A stretch of DNA of 64,000 bases, taken from Cryobacterium sp. Y11. Lineage in GTDB: Bacteria; Actinomycetota; Actinomycetes; Actinomycetales; Microbacteriaceae. Numbering within the stretch: the stretch's first letter is position 1; every line of letters begins with the position of its first letter. The position numbers were made by a program, and so were the translations under genes. The notes under the pieces are model-generated. The model searched no databases, was not told the origin of the DNA, and saw only the letters and a list, made by a program, of their open reading frames with translations. This document shows positions 1 through 7,634 of this stretch, piece by piece. Location: positions 62,001-126,000 of the forward strand of contig NZ_PJJO01000059.1 of the NCBI RefSeq assembly GCF_002929535.1, given 5' to 3'.

Positions 1-179
1 ACATGCCCACCCCCGGCAGTGAGGCCGCCAAGGCCCGCGAAGAGCGACTGGCCCGCAAGGGCAAGCTCATTGCGACCGACGGTGACATCATTGTTGTTGA
101 GGAACCTGCCAAGCCGGCGCAGCGTCAGCAGCCGGTCGGCAAGGCTCGCGCCAAAAAGCAAACCGGCCCAAAAAAGTAG
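1..179 (+). CDS. yidC: YidC membrane insertase, C-terminal end (partial)
   Basis: Only the last ~58 codons are present, read in frame 3 and ending in TAG at 177-179. The peptide is a hydrophilic, Lys/Arg/Ala-rich tail (EERLARKGK ... KARAKKQ), as expected for the cytoplasmic ribosome-facing tail of the YidC/Oxa1 insertase that puts proteins into the inner membrane. The assignment rests mainly on context: in actinobacteria yidC sits directly before khpB (jag) and rsmG, and the next gene here starts within 12 bases of this stop. No membrane segment is visible because it lies outside the window. Confidence 0.8.
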   Translation, partial: MPTPGSEAAKAREERLARKGKLIATDGDIIVVEEPAKPAQRQQPVGKARAKKQTGPKK

Positions 180-190
180 TGGAGAGCACC

Positions 191-787
191 GTGACGGAAA
201 AGACTGGCCTGACCGACGGTTCTGTTGTCGACGACAGCGCACTCGGCACGGATGTTGCCAAAACGGATGCATCGCACGTCGCGGTCGAAACCGGTTCCGT
301 CTCCACCGCGGAGGTCCCACTCACAACCGGCCAGCTCGAGCGCGAGGGCGATATTGCGGCCGACTATATCGAGGAATTTCTCGATATCTGCGACTTAGAC
401 GGCGACATCGACATTGATGCCCGCAACGGGCGTGCCTACCTGTCGGTCAAGGCCTCCGACGCGGACAACCTTCGGTTACTCTCCAAACCGGAAACCGTCA
501 ACGCCCTGCAAGAATTGACGCGCCTCGCCGTGCAGAACAAGACGGGGTCCTTTTCCCGTCTCATTCTCGACATTGGGGGATCACGTGAGGCCCGCGAAGC
601 CGAGCTCGCTGCGCTCGTGGCCCGTGCTATCGCTCGCATCGAAGCCGGCGCGACCGAGGCAGACTTGCCCGCGATGTCGTCATACGAGCGCAAACTCGTG
701 CACGACATCGTTGGTACCAGTGATGGTTACCGCTCAGAGTCATCGGGCGAGGGTCGCGACCGTCACACCGTCATTACCGCAGCGTAG
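191..787 (+). CDS. khpB: KhpB/Jag RNA-binding protein (KH + R3H domains)
   Basis: 198 residues. An acidic, low-complexity N-terminus (about 1-55) is followed by a KH-type domain (around EEFLDICDLDGDIDID) and a C-terminal R3H domain with SYERKLVHDIV, the signature of Jag/KhpB. The protein is a cytoplasmic RNA chaperone linked to cell elongation and division. I chose GTG at 191 because GGAGAG at 181-186 is well spaced; a GTG at 179 overlapping the yidC stop is in frame but has no ribosome site. It sits in the conserved yidC-khpB-rsmG string, probably co-transcribed with both. Confidence 0.9.
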   Translation: MTEKTGLTDGSVVDDSALGTDVAKTDASHVAVETGSVSTAEVPLTTGQLEREGDIAADYIEEFLDICDLDGDIDIDARNGRAYLSVKASDADNLRLLSKPETVNALQELTRLAVQNKTGSFSRLILDIGGSREAREAELAALVARAIARIEAGATEADLPAMSSYERKLVHDIVGTSDGYRSESSGEGRDRHTVITAA

Positions 788-798
788 TCTTCGCGATC

Positions 799-1494
799 AT
801 GTCGGAATCTGTCGCACCCGCCTCCAACGTGCCTGATCGCGCGGAGTCCGAACCCCTTGTCGTCGAACCGGTTGAGCTGGAGATTGAGCCGGCCGCTGCG
901 GCCGGCCTGTTTGGCAGTCAGATCGACCGTATTCGTGCATTTACGCACAATTTGGCTGATCAGGGCGAAAAACTTGGACTCATTGGTCCATTAGAACTCC
1001 CCCGACTGTGGTCGCGTCACATTCTGAACTGCGCCATTGTTGCGCCATTATTGAACCCTGGTCTGGTGGGTGACGTCGGCTCCGGCGCCGGGCTGCCGGG
1101 TTTAGTGTTGGCCATTGCCCGCCCCGATGTGAACTTCGTGCTGATCGAACCGATGGAGCGACGGGTTGCCTGGTTAAATGATCAGGTAACTGCACTGGCA
1201 CTACCCAATGTGACCGTCGTGCGCGCGCGTGCAGAGGAAGCCCGCATGCCACATCCGCTCGACCAGGTAACGGCGCGTGCCGTCAGCGCATTCAGCAAGC
1301 TGATTCCCCTGACTGCTCCCCTGCTGCGCAAGGGCGGCGAGCTCATTCTTATGAAGGGCGAGGGTGCGCAGCGTGAGATTGAAGCGGCTACGCAGCCCAT
1401 TCGCAAGTATCGCCTGCGTGATGTCGAGATCATTACCCTCGGAGCGGGCGTGCTGCCGGAGGTAACCCGGGTCATCCGGGCTACAGTGGACTAG
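799..1494 (+). CDS. rsmG: 16S rRNA (guanine-N7) methyltransferase RsmG/GidB
   Basis: 231 residues. The SAM-binding glycine loop is seen at about residues 91-100 (GDVGSGAGLP), followed by the acidic strand LIEPMERR, as in RsmG, which methylates G527 (E. coli numbering) of 16S rRNA. About 40 variable residues precede the conserved start of the fold (QIDRIRAFTHNLADQG). The length is normal. It lies 11 bases after khpB and is followed by parA, the standard origin-proximal order. Loss of this enzyme is known to give low-level streptomycin resistance in other bacteria; the gene here looks intact. Confidence 0.95.
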   Translation: MSESVAPASNVPDRAESEPLVVEPVELEIEPAAAAGLFGSQIDRIRAFTHNLADQGEKLGLIGPLELPRLWSRHILNCAIVAPLLNPGLVGDVGSGAGLPGLVLAIARPDVNFVLIEPMERRVAWLNDQVTALALPNVTVVRARAEEARMPHPLDQVTARAVSAFSKLIPLTAPLLRKGGELILMKGEGAQREIEAATQPIRKYRLRDVEIITLGAGVLPEVTRVIRATVD

Positions 1495-1562
1495 TCCCGA
1501 ATGCCGAAGACAGTGGTATTCGGGAGTCCCTTTCGGGTGGCTCATCAACCGTCGATCGTAAA

Positions 1563-1578
1563 GGTTTCACGTGAAACA
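1563..1578. promoter_or_regulatory. parS-like site overlapping the parA start
   Basis: GGTTTCACGTGAAACA matches 15 of 16 bases of the common parS consensus TGTTTCACGTGAAACA. The proposed parA GTG start (1571) lies inside it, so ParB bound here could repress parA-parB translation or transcription. That consequence is inference. Confidence 0.85.
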
Positions 1579-2527
1579 TCCTGCTGAAGACCAGCGAGTT
1601 GACAAGGCTGCTGGGTTTGACGCCACCACTCCGCTCGCTCGTGAAATTGCGGAACTGACGCGTCGGCGCCAGGTGATTGCGGCGGGAGACCTGCCCAAGC
1701 CCGACAAGACGCGGGTCTTGACCATTTCCAACCAGAAGGGCGGGGTCGGAAAAACGACCACTGCCGTCAACCTCGCCGCAGCACTCGCCCGCCAGGGCGC
1801 CCGGGTTTTGGTCATCGATCTCGATCCTCAGGGCAATGCGTCGACCGCCCTTGGCGTTGAACACCGCGCCGAGACACCGAGCGTGTACGACGTCATCATC
1901 AACGACATGCCCATGATCGAGGTCGTGCAGAAAAGCCCCGAATTCGGTGCACTGTTCTGCGTGCCCGCCACCATTCACCTGGCCGGCGCGGAGATTGAGC
2001 TGGTGTCACTGGTAGCCCGCGAGCAGCGGCTGCGTCGTGCACTCGATCTGTATCTCGCCGAGGTGACCGAGCGGTATGACTATGTTTTCATTGACTGCCC
2101 GCCGTCACTGGGACTGCTTACCATTAACGCCTTTGTCGCTGCCCGTGAGGTGCTCATTCCCATTCAGTGCGAGTACTACGCTCTTGAGGGGCTGAGCCAG
2201 CTGCTCAAGAACATCAAGCTCATCGAGAAGCACCTGAACCCCGACCTGGTCGTGTCGACAATTCTGTTGACCATGTACGACAGCCGCACCAATTTGGCGA
2301 CCCAGGTCGCAAAAGAAGTGCGCGATCACTTTCCCCAAGAGGTGCTCAATACGGCAATTCCGCGCTCTGTGCGCGTTTCTGAGGCCCCGAGCTATGGTCA
2401 GAGCGTCGTGAGCTATGACCTGAACTCCGCAGGATCGCTCTCGTACCTCGAAGCAGCAGCAGAAATGGCCCACCGCGGGGCGCCTGGCGCGGGAAAACAG
2501 CCCCACATAAAGGAACAGTCCAAATGA
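1571..2527 (+). CDS. parA: Chromosome-partitioning ATPase ParA (Soj)
   Basis: 318 residues. A deviant Walker A motif (QKGGVGKTTT, about 55-64), DLDPQGNAS as Walker A', and FIDCPPSLG as Walker B identify a ParA/Soj ATPase, which forms a nucleoid-bound gradient that moves ParB-parS complexes and segregates origins. The first ~45 residues form a non-conserved leader. The GTG start at 1571 is preceded by AAAGG at 1560-1564 and lies inside a parS site; starts further in cannot be excluded. parB follows 13 bases after the stop, as a two-gene operon. Confidence 0.95.
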   Translation: MKHPAEDQRVDKAAGFDATTPLAREIAELTRRRQVIAAGDLPKPDKTRVLTISNQKGGVGKTTTAVNLAAALARQGARVLVIDLDPQGNASTALGVEHRAETPSVYDVIINDMPMIEVVQKSPEFGALFCVPATIHLAGAEIELVSLVAREQRLRRALDLYLAEVTERYDYVFIDCPPSLGLLTINAFVAAREVLIPIQCEYYALEGLSQLLKNIKLIEKHLNPDLVVSTILLTMYDSRTNLATQVAKEVRDHFPQEVLNTAIPRSVRVSEAPSYGQSVVSYDLNSAGSLSYLEAAAEMAHRGAPGAGKQPHIKEQSK

Positions 2528-2540
2528 GAGAACAGCACTG

Positions 2541-3503
2541 ATGGCGAAAAGAACCGGACTCGGCCGCGGTATTGGCGCACTCATTCCGATTCACGAAGAC
2601 TCCTCGGCTCCCAGGCCGGTCGATGTGTTCTTTCCGCGTGCTGTCCCGACTGAAGCGGATGCCTCCCCCGCGTTGGTGTCCGACGTTTCGCTAACGCGTG
2701 GAGCACATCTCGCGCACCTGAACCCGCACGACATCGTGCCTAATCGTGCCCAACCTCGCACCATTTTCGACGAAGATGATCTCGCCGAGCTCGTGCACAG
2801 CATTCGTGAAGTCGGCGTGCTTCAGCCGATTGTCGTGCGCCCGCTCAGCGATGAGCCCGGCAAGTATGAACTCGTCATGGGCGAGCGTCGGCTGCGTGCG
2901 ACCAAGGAGGTCGGACTAGACAGCATCCCGGCCGTCGTTCGCGAGACCGCCGATGTCGACATGCTCCGCGATGCACTGCTCGAGAACCTGCACCGCGCGC
3001 AGCTGAACCCGCTTGAGGAGGCTTCGGCTTATCAGCAGCTTTTGGCCGATTTCGGGATCACGCAGGAAGAACTGGCGATGCGAATCGGTCGGTCTCGCCC
3101 GCAGATCACGAACACGCTGCGGCTGCTTAAGCTGCCGGAGCCGGTGCAATTGCGCGTTGCTGCCGGGGTGCTTTCGGCCGGTCACGCCCGGGCAATTCTG
3201 TCCGTTGGCGATGAGGCTGGCATGCTGCGCCTAGCCGACAAAATTGTTGAAGAAGATCTTTCTGTGCGGGCAGCGGAGGCTGCGGCAACGTTGGTTCCGA
3301 AACCGGTGAAGGCGAAGCCACTTCCTGGCCGACGCCAGGGACACCTCGACGAGATCGCCGAGCACCTCGGGGATCGGCTCGACACTCGGGTGAAGGTCAA
3401 TCTCGGGGCGAGAAAAGGCCAGATCACAGTTGATTTCGCAACCATCGGTGATCTGAACCGCATTCTCATCCTGCTCGGAGAACCGGCTTTTAGCGCGAGC
3501 TAG
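2541..3503 (+). CDS. parB: Chromosome-partitioning protein ParB (CTPase, parS-binding)
   Basis: 320 residues. The N-terminus MAKRTGLGRGIGALIP is the ParA-contacting end. The ParB/Srx CTPase domain contains MGERRLRA (around residue 113), the helix-turn-helix region contains ITQEELAMRIGRSRPQ, and a C-terminal dimerisation domain ends the protein. ParB loads on parS as a CTP-dependent clamp and spreads. Its targets are unusually abundant here: one site at the parA start and twelve immediately downstream. It is probably co-transcribed with parA. Confidence 0.96.
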   Translation: MAKRTGLGRGIGALIPIHEDSSAPRPVDVFFPRAVPTEADASPALVSDVSLTRGAHLAHLNPHDIVPNRAQPRTIFDEDDLAELVHSIREVGVLQPIVVRPLSDEPGKYELVMGERRLRATKEVGLDSIPAVVRETADVDMLRDALLENLHRAQLNPLEEASAYQQLLADFGITQEELAMRIGRSRPQITNTLRLLKLPEPVQLRVAAGVLSAGHARAILSVGDEAGMLRLADKIVEEDLSVRAAEAAATLVPKPVKAKPLPGRRQGHLDEIAEHLGDRLDTRVKVNLGARKGQITVDFATIGDLNRILILLGEPAFSAS

Positions 3504-3523
3504 ATCAGGCCGTCTTGCCCTCG

Positions 3524-3539
3524 CGTTTCATGTGAAACA
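3524..3539. promoter_or_regulatory. parS-like site (variant)
   Basis: CGTTTCATGTGAAACA matches 14 of 16 consensus bases, with CATGTG instead of CACGTG in the core. It lies 21 bases after the parB stop. Confidence 0.6.
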
Positions 3540-3590
3540 CCCCGCCCGTGGTGGAGGTGTTTTTCGTGAGTTACCTCGAGATTCTCGATC

Positions 3591-3606
3591 TGTTTCACGT
3601 GAAACC
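3591..3606. promoter_or_regulatory. parS site
   Basis: TGTTTCACGTGAAACC, 15 of 16 consensus bases. It is outside the periodic array. Confidence 0.85.
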
Positions 3607-3624
3607 TCTCCCGAGTGTCGGCCG

Positions 3625-3640
3625 TGTTTCACGTGGAACA
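3625..3640. promoter_or_regulatory. parS-like site (one mismatch)
   Basis: TGTTTCACGTGGAACA, 15 of 16 consensus bases, only 34 bases from the previous site. Confidence 0.8.
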
Positions 3641-3705
3641 TCCCCGCAACGTTCCGGAGAGCGTGCCGGTGCACACTTCCTGCAGGCACCGTGCCGCCGG
3701 TGCAC

Positions 3706-3732
3706 GGCGATCTCGGCAAGCTCGATCAGCGG
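3706..3732 (-). repeat. Inverted copy of the REP-like element found in the 130-bp units
   Basis: This 27-mer, containing TCTCGGCAAGCTCGAT, matches the reverse complement of the CTGGTCGAGCTTGCCGAGAC element of the array units at 25 of 27 positions. It is the only inverted copy seen, just before the array. Confidence 0.65.
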
Positions 3733-3833
3733 TGGTTGCGTAACCAGGCGGCTGGCTCACCCGCACGGCGATCCTAGGTCGGCTCTGTCGACCTGTCACC
3801 CTCGGGTGCCTGCGGGAGAGCGTGTAGCCTCGT

Positions 3834-3849
3834 TGTTTCACGTGAAACA
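3834..3849. promoter_or_regulatory. parS site (perfect consensus)
   Basis: TGTTTCACGTGAAACA, 16 of 16 bases. It is the only perfect copy in the block and lies 66 bases before the first array site. Confidence 0.92.
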
Positions 3850-3899
3850 ACGCGAACTGTTGCCAACGCCCAGGTTGCGCGCGGGAGCTGCTGCCACAA

Positions 3900-3915
3900 T
3901 GTTTCACGTGAAGCG
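3900..3915. promoter_or_regulatory. parS-like site, first of the 130-bp series
   Basis: TGTTTCACGTGAAGCG has two mismatches at one end and is the most degenerate periodic copy. Confidence 0.7.
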
Positions 3916-4029
3916 CAGACGACCATCGCCCTCCCCGCGGCGATCTGCGGGACAGCCCATGCCGCTGGTCGAGCTTGCCGAGACCGCCATCGCCCTCCCG
4001 CGAGCAGCGGGCAGGAGACGCTGTCCCAA

Positions 4030-4045
4030 TGTTTCACGTGAAACG
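4030..4045. promoter_or_regulatory. parS site in array
   Basis: TGTTTCACGTGAAACG, 15 of 16 consensus bases, exactly 130 bp after the previous copy. Confidence 0.9.
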
Positions 4046-4159
4046 TAGACGCCCATCGCTATCCCGACGGAGGCCTGCGGGGCTCGCCATTCCGCTGGTC
4101 GAGCTTGCTGAGACCGCCATCGCCCTCCCGCGGGCAGCGGGCGGAAGACGCTGTCCCAA

Positions 4160-4175
4160 TGTTTCACGTGAAACG
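4160..4175. promoter_or_regulatory. parS site in array
   Basis: TGTTTCACGTGAAACG, 130 bp after the previous copy; the unit that follows carries the second type of end segment. Confidence 0.9.
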
Positions 4176-4289
4176 TAGACGCCGATCGCTATCCCGACGG
4201 AGGCCTACGGGGCTCGCTATTCCGCTGGTCGAGCTTGCCGAGACCGCCATCGCCCTCCCGCTGACTATCTGCAGAACCGGCTGCCGCGA

Positions 4290-4305
4290 TGTTTCACGTG
4301 AAACG
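4290..4305. promoter_or_regulatory. parS site in array
   Basis: TGTTTCACGTGAAACG, start of the first of four identical units. Confidence 0.9.
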
Positions 4306-4419
4306 TAGACGCCCATCGCTATCCCGACGGAGGCCCACGGGGCTCACCATTCCGCTGGTCGAGCTTGCCGAGACCGCCATCGCCCTCCCGCTGACTATCT
4401 GCAGAACCGGCTGCCGCGA

Positions 4420-4435
4420 TGTTTCACGTGAAACG
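4420..4435. promoter_or_regulatory. parS site in array
   Basis: TGTTTCACGTGAAACG, start of the second identical unit. Confidence 0.9.
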
Positions 4436-4549
4436 TAGACGCCCATCGCTATCCCGACGGAGGCCCACGGGGCTCACCATTCCGCTGGTCGAGCTTGCCG
4501 AGACCGCCATCGCCCTCCCGCTGACTATCTGCAGAACCGGCTGCCGCGA

Positions 4550-4565
4550 TGTTTCACGTGAAACG
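4550..4565. promoter_or_regulatory. parS site in array
   Basis: TGTTTCACGTGAAACG, start of the third identical unit. Confidence 0.9.
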
Positions 4566-4679
4566 TAGACGCCCATCGCTATCCCGACGGAGGCCCACGG
4601 GGCTCACCATTCCGCTGGTCGAGCTTGCCGAGACCGCCATCGCCCTCCCGCTGACTATCTGCAGAACCGGCTGCCGCGA

Positions 4680-4695
4680 TGTTTCACGTGAAACG
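4680..4695. promoter_or_regulatory. parS site in array
   Basis: TGTTTCACGTGAAACG, start of the fourth identical unit. Confidence 0.9.
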
Positions 4696-4809
4696 TAGAC
4701 GCCCATCGCTATCCCGACGGAGGCCCACGGGGCTCACCATTCCGCTGGTCGAGCTTGCCGAGACCGCCATCGCCCTCCCGCTGACTATCTGCAGAACCGG
4801 CTGCCGCGA

Positions 4810-4825
4810 TGTTTCACGTGAAACG
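4810..4825. promoter_or_regulatory. parS site closing the array
   Basis: TGTTTCACGTGAAACG, followed after three bases by the stop codon of ddl; no partial unit follows it. Confidence 0.9.
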
Positions 4826-4828
4826 TGG

Positions 4829-5785
4829 CTATTGCGTGACGAGAGCGTTCGTGGCCAGAGCGGAGTAGATAGCTCCGAGGGTGTGGCTCGCGGCCTCGAT
4901 GGCCTGGGGAACCAAAGACGTTTCCGTCAGTCCGGGCAGTACATTGGCCTCGAGGAACCACGGCGTGCCTGCCGCGTCGACAATAAGGTCGACGCGGCTG
5001 ATGTGACGCAGCCCGAGTAGCCCGTGAATAGCCACGGCCGTCGCGGCGACGGTCGACGAGATGTCTTCGGAGAGGCGAGCAGGGGTATAAAAGTTCGTCT
5101 CCCCGGCGTTGTAGCGTGCTTCGAAGCTGTACACACCGTCAACAGGGACGATTTCTACGATCGGCAGGGCCATCGGGCCGTCCCCGGTGTCGAGTACGGC
5201 CACGGTCACCTCGGTGCCATCGATGTGCGCCTCCACCAGGGCGGTGTCGGCGTAGGTGTAGGCGTCCACCATCGCGCGCGGCAGATCGGCAGGGGTGCGC
5301 ACGATCGTGACGCCTTGCGATGACCCACCCTGGGCTGGCTTGACCACGAGAGGCAGCCCGATTGCGCTAATTAGGTGTTCGAGCACACTCGTGGCGCCGA
5401 GATCGCGAAACGTCTCGGTCGAGAGTGCGATCGCTGGGGGAGTGGCGAAGCCGGCGCGCAGTACGAGTTCCTTCGCGGTGGGCTTATTCCACGCCAGTGC
5501 GGCCGCCGGTCCGCGTGACCCGAGGAACGGAATACCCGTGGTGGCCAGCAGTGAGAGCAGTGCTCCGTCTTCGCCGGTGGCGCCGTGCAGGGTAGGCCAG
5601 ATGAGATCGGGCGCCGTATCGCGCAGGGTGGTGAGCAGGTTCGCGCCGGGGTCGAGTACGGTGACCTTGTGACCGGCGTCGGTGAGGGCATCCGCTACCC
5701 GTCGGCCGGAGCGTAGTGACACATCACGTTCGTGGGAGATGCCGCCGGCCAGCACAATGATGTTAAGTGCGGTGAATTCGCTCAT
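4829..5785 (-). CDS. ddl: D-alanine--D-alanine ligase
   Basis: 318 residues, an ATP-grasp enzyme making the D-Ala-D-Ala dipeptide for peptidoglycan. Seen: an N-terminal strand with VLAGGISHERDVSLRSG (substrate-binding start), LPLVVKPAQGGSSQGV (ATP-grasp lysine and glycine-rich loop), and a C-terminal SRVDLIVDAAGTPWFLEANVLPGLT (metal-binding Asp/Glu/Asn and the omega-region). Slightly shorter than many Ddl proteins but complete. Its 3' end abuts the parS array; its start is about 43 bases after the upstream aminotransferase gene on the same strand, so the two may form an operon. Confidence 0.93.
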   Translation of the reverse strand: MSEFTALNIIVLAGGISHERDVSLRSGRRVADALTDAGHKVTVLDPGANLLTTLRDTAPDLIWPTLHGATGEDGALLSLLATTGIPFLGSRGPAAALAWNKPTAKELVLRAGFATPPAIALSTETFRDLGATSVLEHLISAIGLPLVVKPAQGGSSQGVTIVRTPADLPRAMVDAYTYADTALVEAHIDGTEVTVAVLDTGDGPMALPIVEIVPVDGVYSFEARYNAGETNFYTPARLSEDISSTVAATAVAIHGLLGLRHISRVDLIVDAAGTPWFLEANVLPGLTETSLVPQAIEAASHTLGAIYSALATNALVTQ

Positions 5786-5828
5786 GATCAGGTATATTTC
5801 CTAGCTCAGTATGGGTAGTTAGGCGAAT

Positions 5829-7199
5829 TTAGGAGATATTGGCGGGCGGGCCGCCGAAGCGCTGGTTCTGGGCTCCTGGGCGATCGGGGGCGGCACCGAG
5901 CGAGCCAGTACCGGCGAAGGTGTCGAGCAAATCGAGCTCGCCGCGAATCACGGTTGCGAGACGTCGGATGCCCACCCGAATATTATCCGGCGTGGGATAG
6001 CAGAAGGCGAGGCGCATGTTCTGGCGACCATCACCGTCGGCGTAGAACGCCGTGCCTGGCGTGTAGGCCACGAGTTCCTTGACCGCGCGGGGCAGCATGG
6101 CCTTGGAATCGAGCCGCTCTGGCAGACTCACCCAGACGTAGAATCCTCCCGTGGGATTGGTCCAGGTCAGGTCGGGCAGGTACTCAGTGAGGGCAGAGAG
6201 CATGGCGTTCTTGCGCTCGTGATAGACGCCGCGGAAGGTGTTGATTTGCCCCTTCCAATCGGCCGTGGAGAGATATTCCGAGATGACCATTTGGGTGAAG
6301 GAGCTGGGGGAGAGCACTGCCGCTTCGTTGGCGAGCACAAGTTTCTCGCGGATCGCGTGCGGGGCGAGTGCCCAGCCCACCCGAAAACCGGGGGCGAGGG
6401 TCTTGGAGAAGGTGCCCAAGTAGACGACACCGTCGCGCTCGAGCGAGCGGATGGCATCCGGGGCTGGCTTATCAAAGTAGAGCAGGCCGTACGGGTTGTC
6501 CTCGAGAACCAGAATATTGTTCGAGCGGCAGATTTCGAGAATCTCCAGGCGGCGTTCCCAACTGAGGGTCACGCCGGCCGGGTTGTGAAAACTCGGAATC
6601 GTGTAGAGAAACTTAATCGTGCGCCCGGCCGCCTTCAGCGTAGCAATGTGCTCGCGCAGCGCTTGCGGGATGAGGCCGTTCTCGTCCATGGGCACATGGT
6701 CGACTTCGGCCTGGTATGACTTGAAGATCACCATCGCGGTGACGTAGCTGGGGCCCTCAGAAATAACAACATCGCCGGGGTCCAAAAATAACTTACTGAC
6801 CAGTTCGAGGGCGTGTTGGGAGCCGGTGGTGACGACCACGTCGTCGGCGTTCGCCTTGATTCCCTCGAGCGCCATAACGTCGAGAATCTGCTCACGGAGC
6901 AAGGGAACTCCCTGACCAGAGCCATATTGCAGGGCTGTGGCCCCCTTCTCGCGCATGACGCGATCCATGGCGTTGATGACGAGATCCTGCGGCAGGGCTG
7001 CAACGTATGGCATGCCGCCGGCGAGCGAAACCACCTCGGGGCGTGAGGCGACGGCAAAGAGGGCACGCACCTCGGAGGCCTTCAGACCCGCGGCCCGTTC
7101 GGCGTAGTGGTGGTACCACGGGTCGAGGTTGTTTCCGGCCTGCGCAGTACCGGTCTTGGTCTGCTTGGTACTGGCGTCAGTGGAACCCTGATTTGTCAC
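5829..7199 (-). CDS. PLP-dependent class I/II aminotransferase (LysN/MocR-like fold)
   Basis: 456 residues. A fold-type I aminotransferase: TGSQHALELVSKLFLDPGD as cofactor-ring contact, YTIPSFHNPAGVTLS and EDNPYGLLYF as the substrate/PLP core, and TFSKTLAPGFRVGW with the Schiff-base lysine. This pattern is typical of 2-aminoadipate/aromatic/branched-chain aminotransferases of the LysN-like branch, without the MocR DNA-binding domain. A low-complexity N-terminus (about 25 residues) precedes the fold. The substrate cannot be decided from sequence. It lies upstream of ddl on the same strand; a terminator from the trxBA side precedes it. Confidence 0.85.
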   Translation of the reverse strand: MTNQGSTDASTKQTKTGTAQAGNNLDPWYHHYAERAAGLKASEVRALFAVASRPEVVSLAGGMPYVAALPQDLVINAMDRVMREKGATALQYGSGQGVPLLREQILDVMALEGIKANADDVVVTTGSQHALELVSKLFLDPGDVVISEGPSYVTAMVIFKSYQAEVDHVPMDENGLIPQALREHIATLKAAGRTIKFLYTIPSFHNPAGVTLSWERRLEILEICRSNNILVLEDNPYGLLYFDKPAPDAIRSLERDGVVYLGTFSKTLAPGFRVGWALAPHAIREKLVLANEAAVLSPSSFTQMVISEYLSTADWKGQINTFRGVYHERKNAMLSALTEYLPDLTWTNPTGGFYVWVSLPERLDSKAMLPRAVKELVAYTPGTAFYADGDGRQNMRLAFCYPTPDNIRVGIRRLATVIRGELDLLDTFAGTGSLGAAPDRPGAQNQRFGGPPANIS

Positions 7200-7250
7200 G
7201 TCACATCCGTTCTGCTGTTCACTTCATCGTATGGGGTGGCGCCAGGTACG

Positions 7251-7284
7251 AAAAAACCCACCCGGTCGAAACCGGGCGGGTTGT
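7251..7284 (-). terminator. Rho-independent terminator after trxA
   Basis: Read on the minus strand: AACCCGCCCGGT, loop TTCG, ACCGGGTGGGTT, then a run of Ts. The stem is complete apart from one wobble pair, and the T run continues to 7251. Confidence 0.88.
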
Positions 7285-7300
7285 CTCGTGCCTGTATGGA

Positions 7301-7624
7301 TTAGACCAGGTAGTCGGCCAGGTCCTTTTCCAGCTGGGGCTTCGGCTTGGCGCCGATGACGGTCTTGACGACCTCACCCTTCTGGAAGACCTTCATCGCG
7401 GGGATGGAGGTGATCTGGTACTTGGCGGCCAGGGCCGGGTGCTCGTCGACGTTGAGCTTGACGATGTCGAGCTTGTCGGAGTTCTCGGAGGCGATCTGGT
7501 CGAGGATCGGGCTGACGGCGCGGCAGGGGCCACACCACTCGGCCCAGAAGTCCACCAGAACGGTCTTCTCGTTGTTGATGACTTCTTGTTCGAAGTTGGC
7601 TTCGGTGACGGATCGTGCGGTCAT
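7301..7624 (-). CDS. trxA: Thioredoxin
   Basis: 107 residues. The active site DFWAEWCGPC places the redox cysteines at 31 and 34, followed by the conserved cis-proline loop TSIPAMKVF. It is a standard cytoplasmic thioredoxin reduced by TrxB. ATG at 7624 was chosen because AAGGAG lies just upstream on the minus strand; a longer in-frame reading into trxB has no support. The start is ten bases after the trxB stop, so the pair forms a trxB-trxA operon ending at the terminator at 7251-7284. Confidence 0.96.
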   Translation of the reverse strand: MTARSVTEANFEQEVINNEKTVLVDFWAEWCGPCRAVSPILDQIASENSDKLDIVKLNVDEHPALAAKYQITSIPAMKVFQKGEVVKTVIGAKPKPQLEKDLADYLV

Positions 7625-7634
7625 ATTGTTCTCC

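Larger units (their letters stand above)
3901..4810 (+). repeat. Tandem array of seven 130-bp units, each carrying a parS
   Basis: The sequence repeats with a period of exactly 130 bp: units start at 3901, 4031, 4161, 4291, 4421, 4551 and 4681, and an eighth parS at 4810 closes the array. Each unit holds a parS half-overlapping its start, a REP-like CTGGTCGAGCTTGCCGAGAC element about 62 bases in, and a 30-base end segment. Units 1-2 carry one version of the end segment (ending CTGTCCCAAT) and units 3-7 another (ending CTGCCGCGAT). Units 4-7 read as identical to each other; unit 3 differs from them at a few positions, and units 1-2 are more diverged. This looks like recent amplification at the ddl-proximal end. 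Confidence 0.95.
3504..4828. other. 1.3-kb non-coding parS block between parB and ddl
   Basis: This stretch separates parB (+) and ddl (-), which converge on it. It holds twelve parS-like sites and a 130-bp tandem array. Short open frames across it encode peptides such as MFHVKRRRPS only because each unit contains a parS; 130 is not a multiple of three, so the frame shifts from unit to unit and no repeat protein can be read through. I see it as a centromere-like DNA region without genes. Confidence 0.85.

Noticed and set aside
3901-4810. The 130-bp array as a CRISPR or as a repeat-protein gene
   Set aside because: Units are nearly identical without spacers, and 130 is not divisible by three, so neither CRISPR nor a repeat protein fits.
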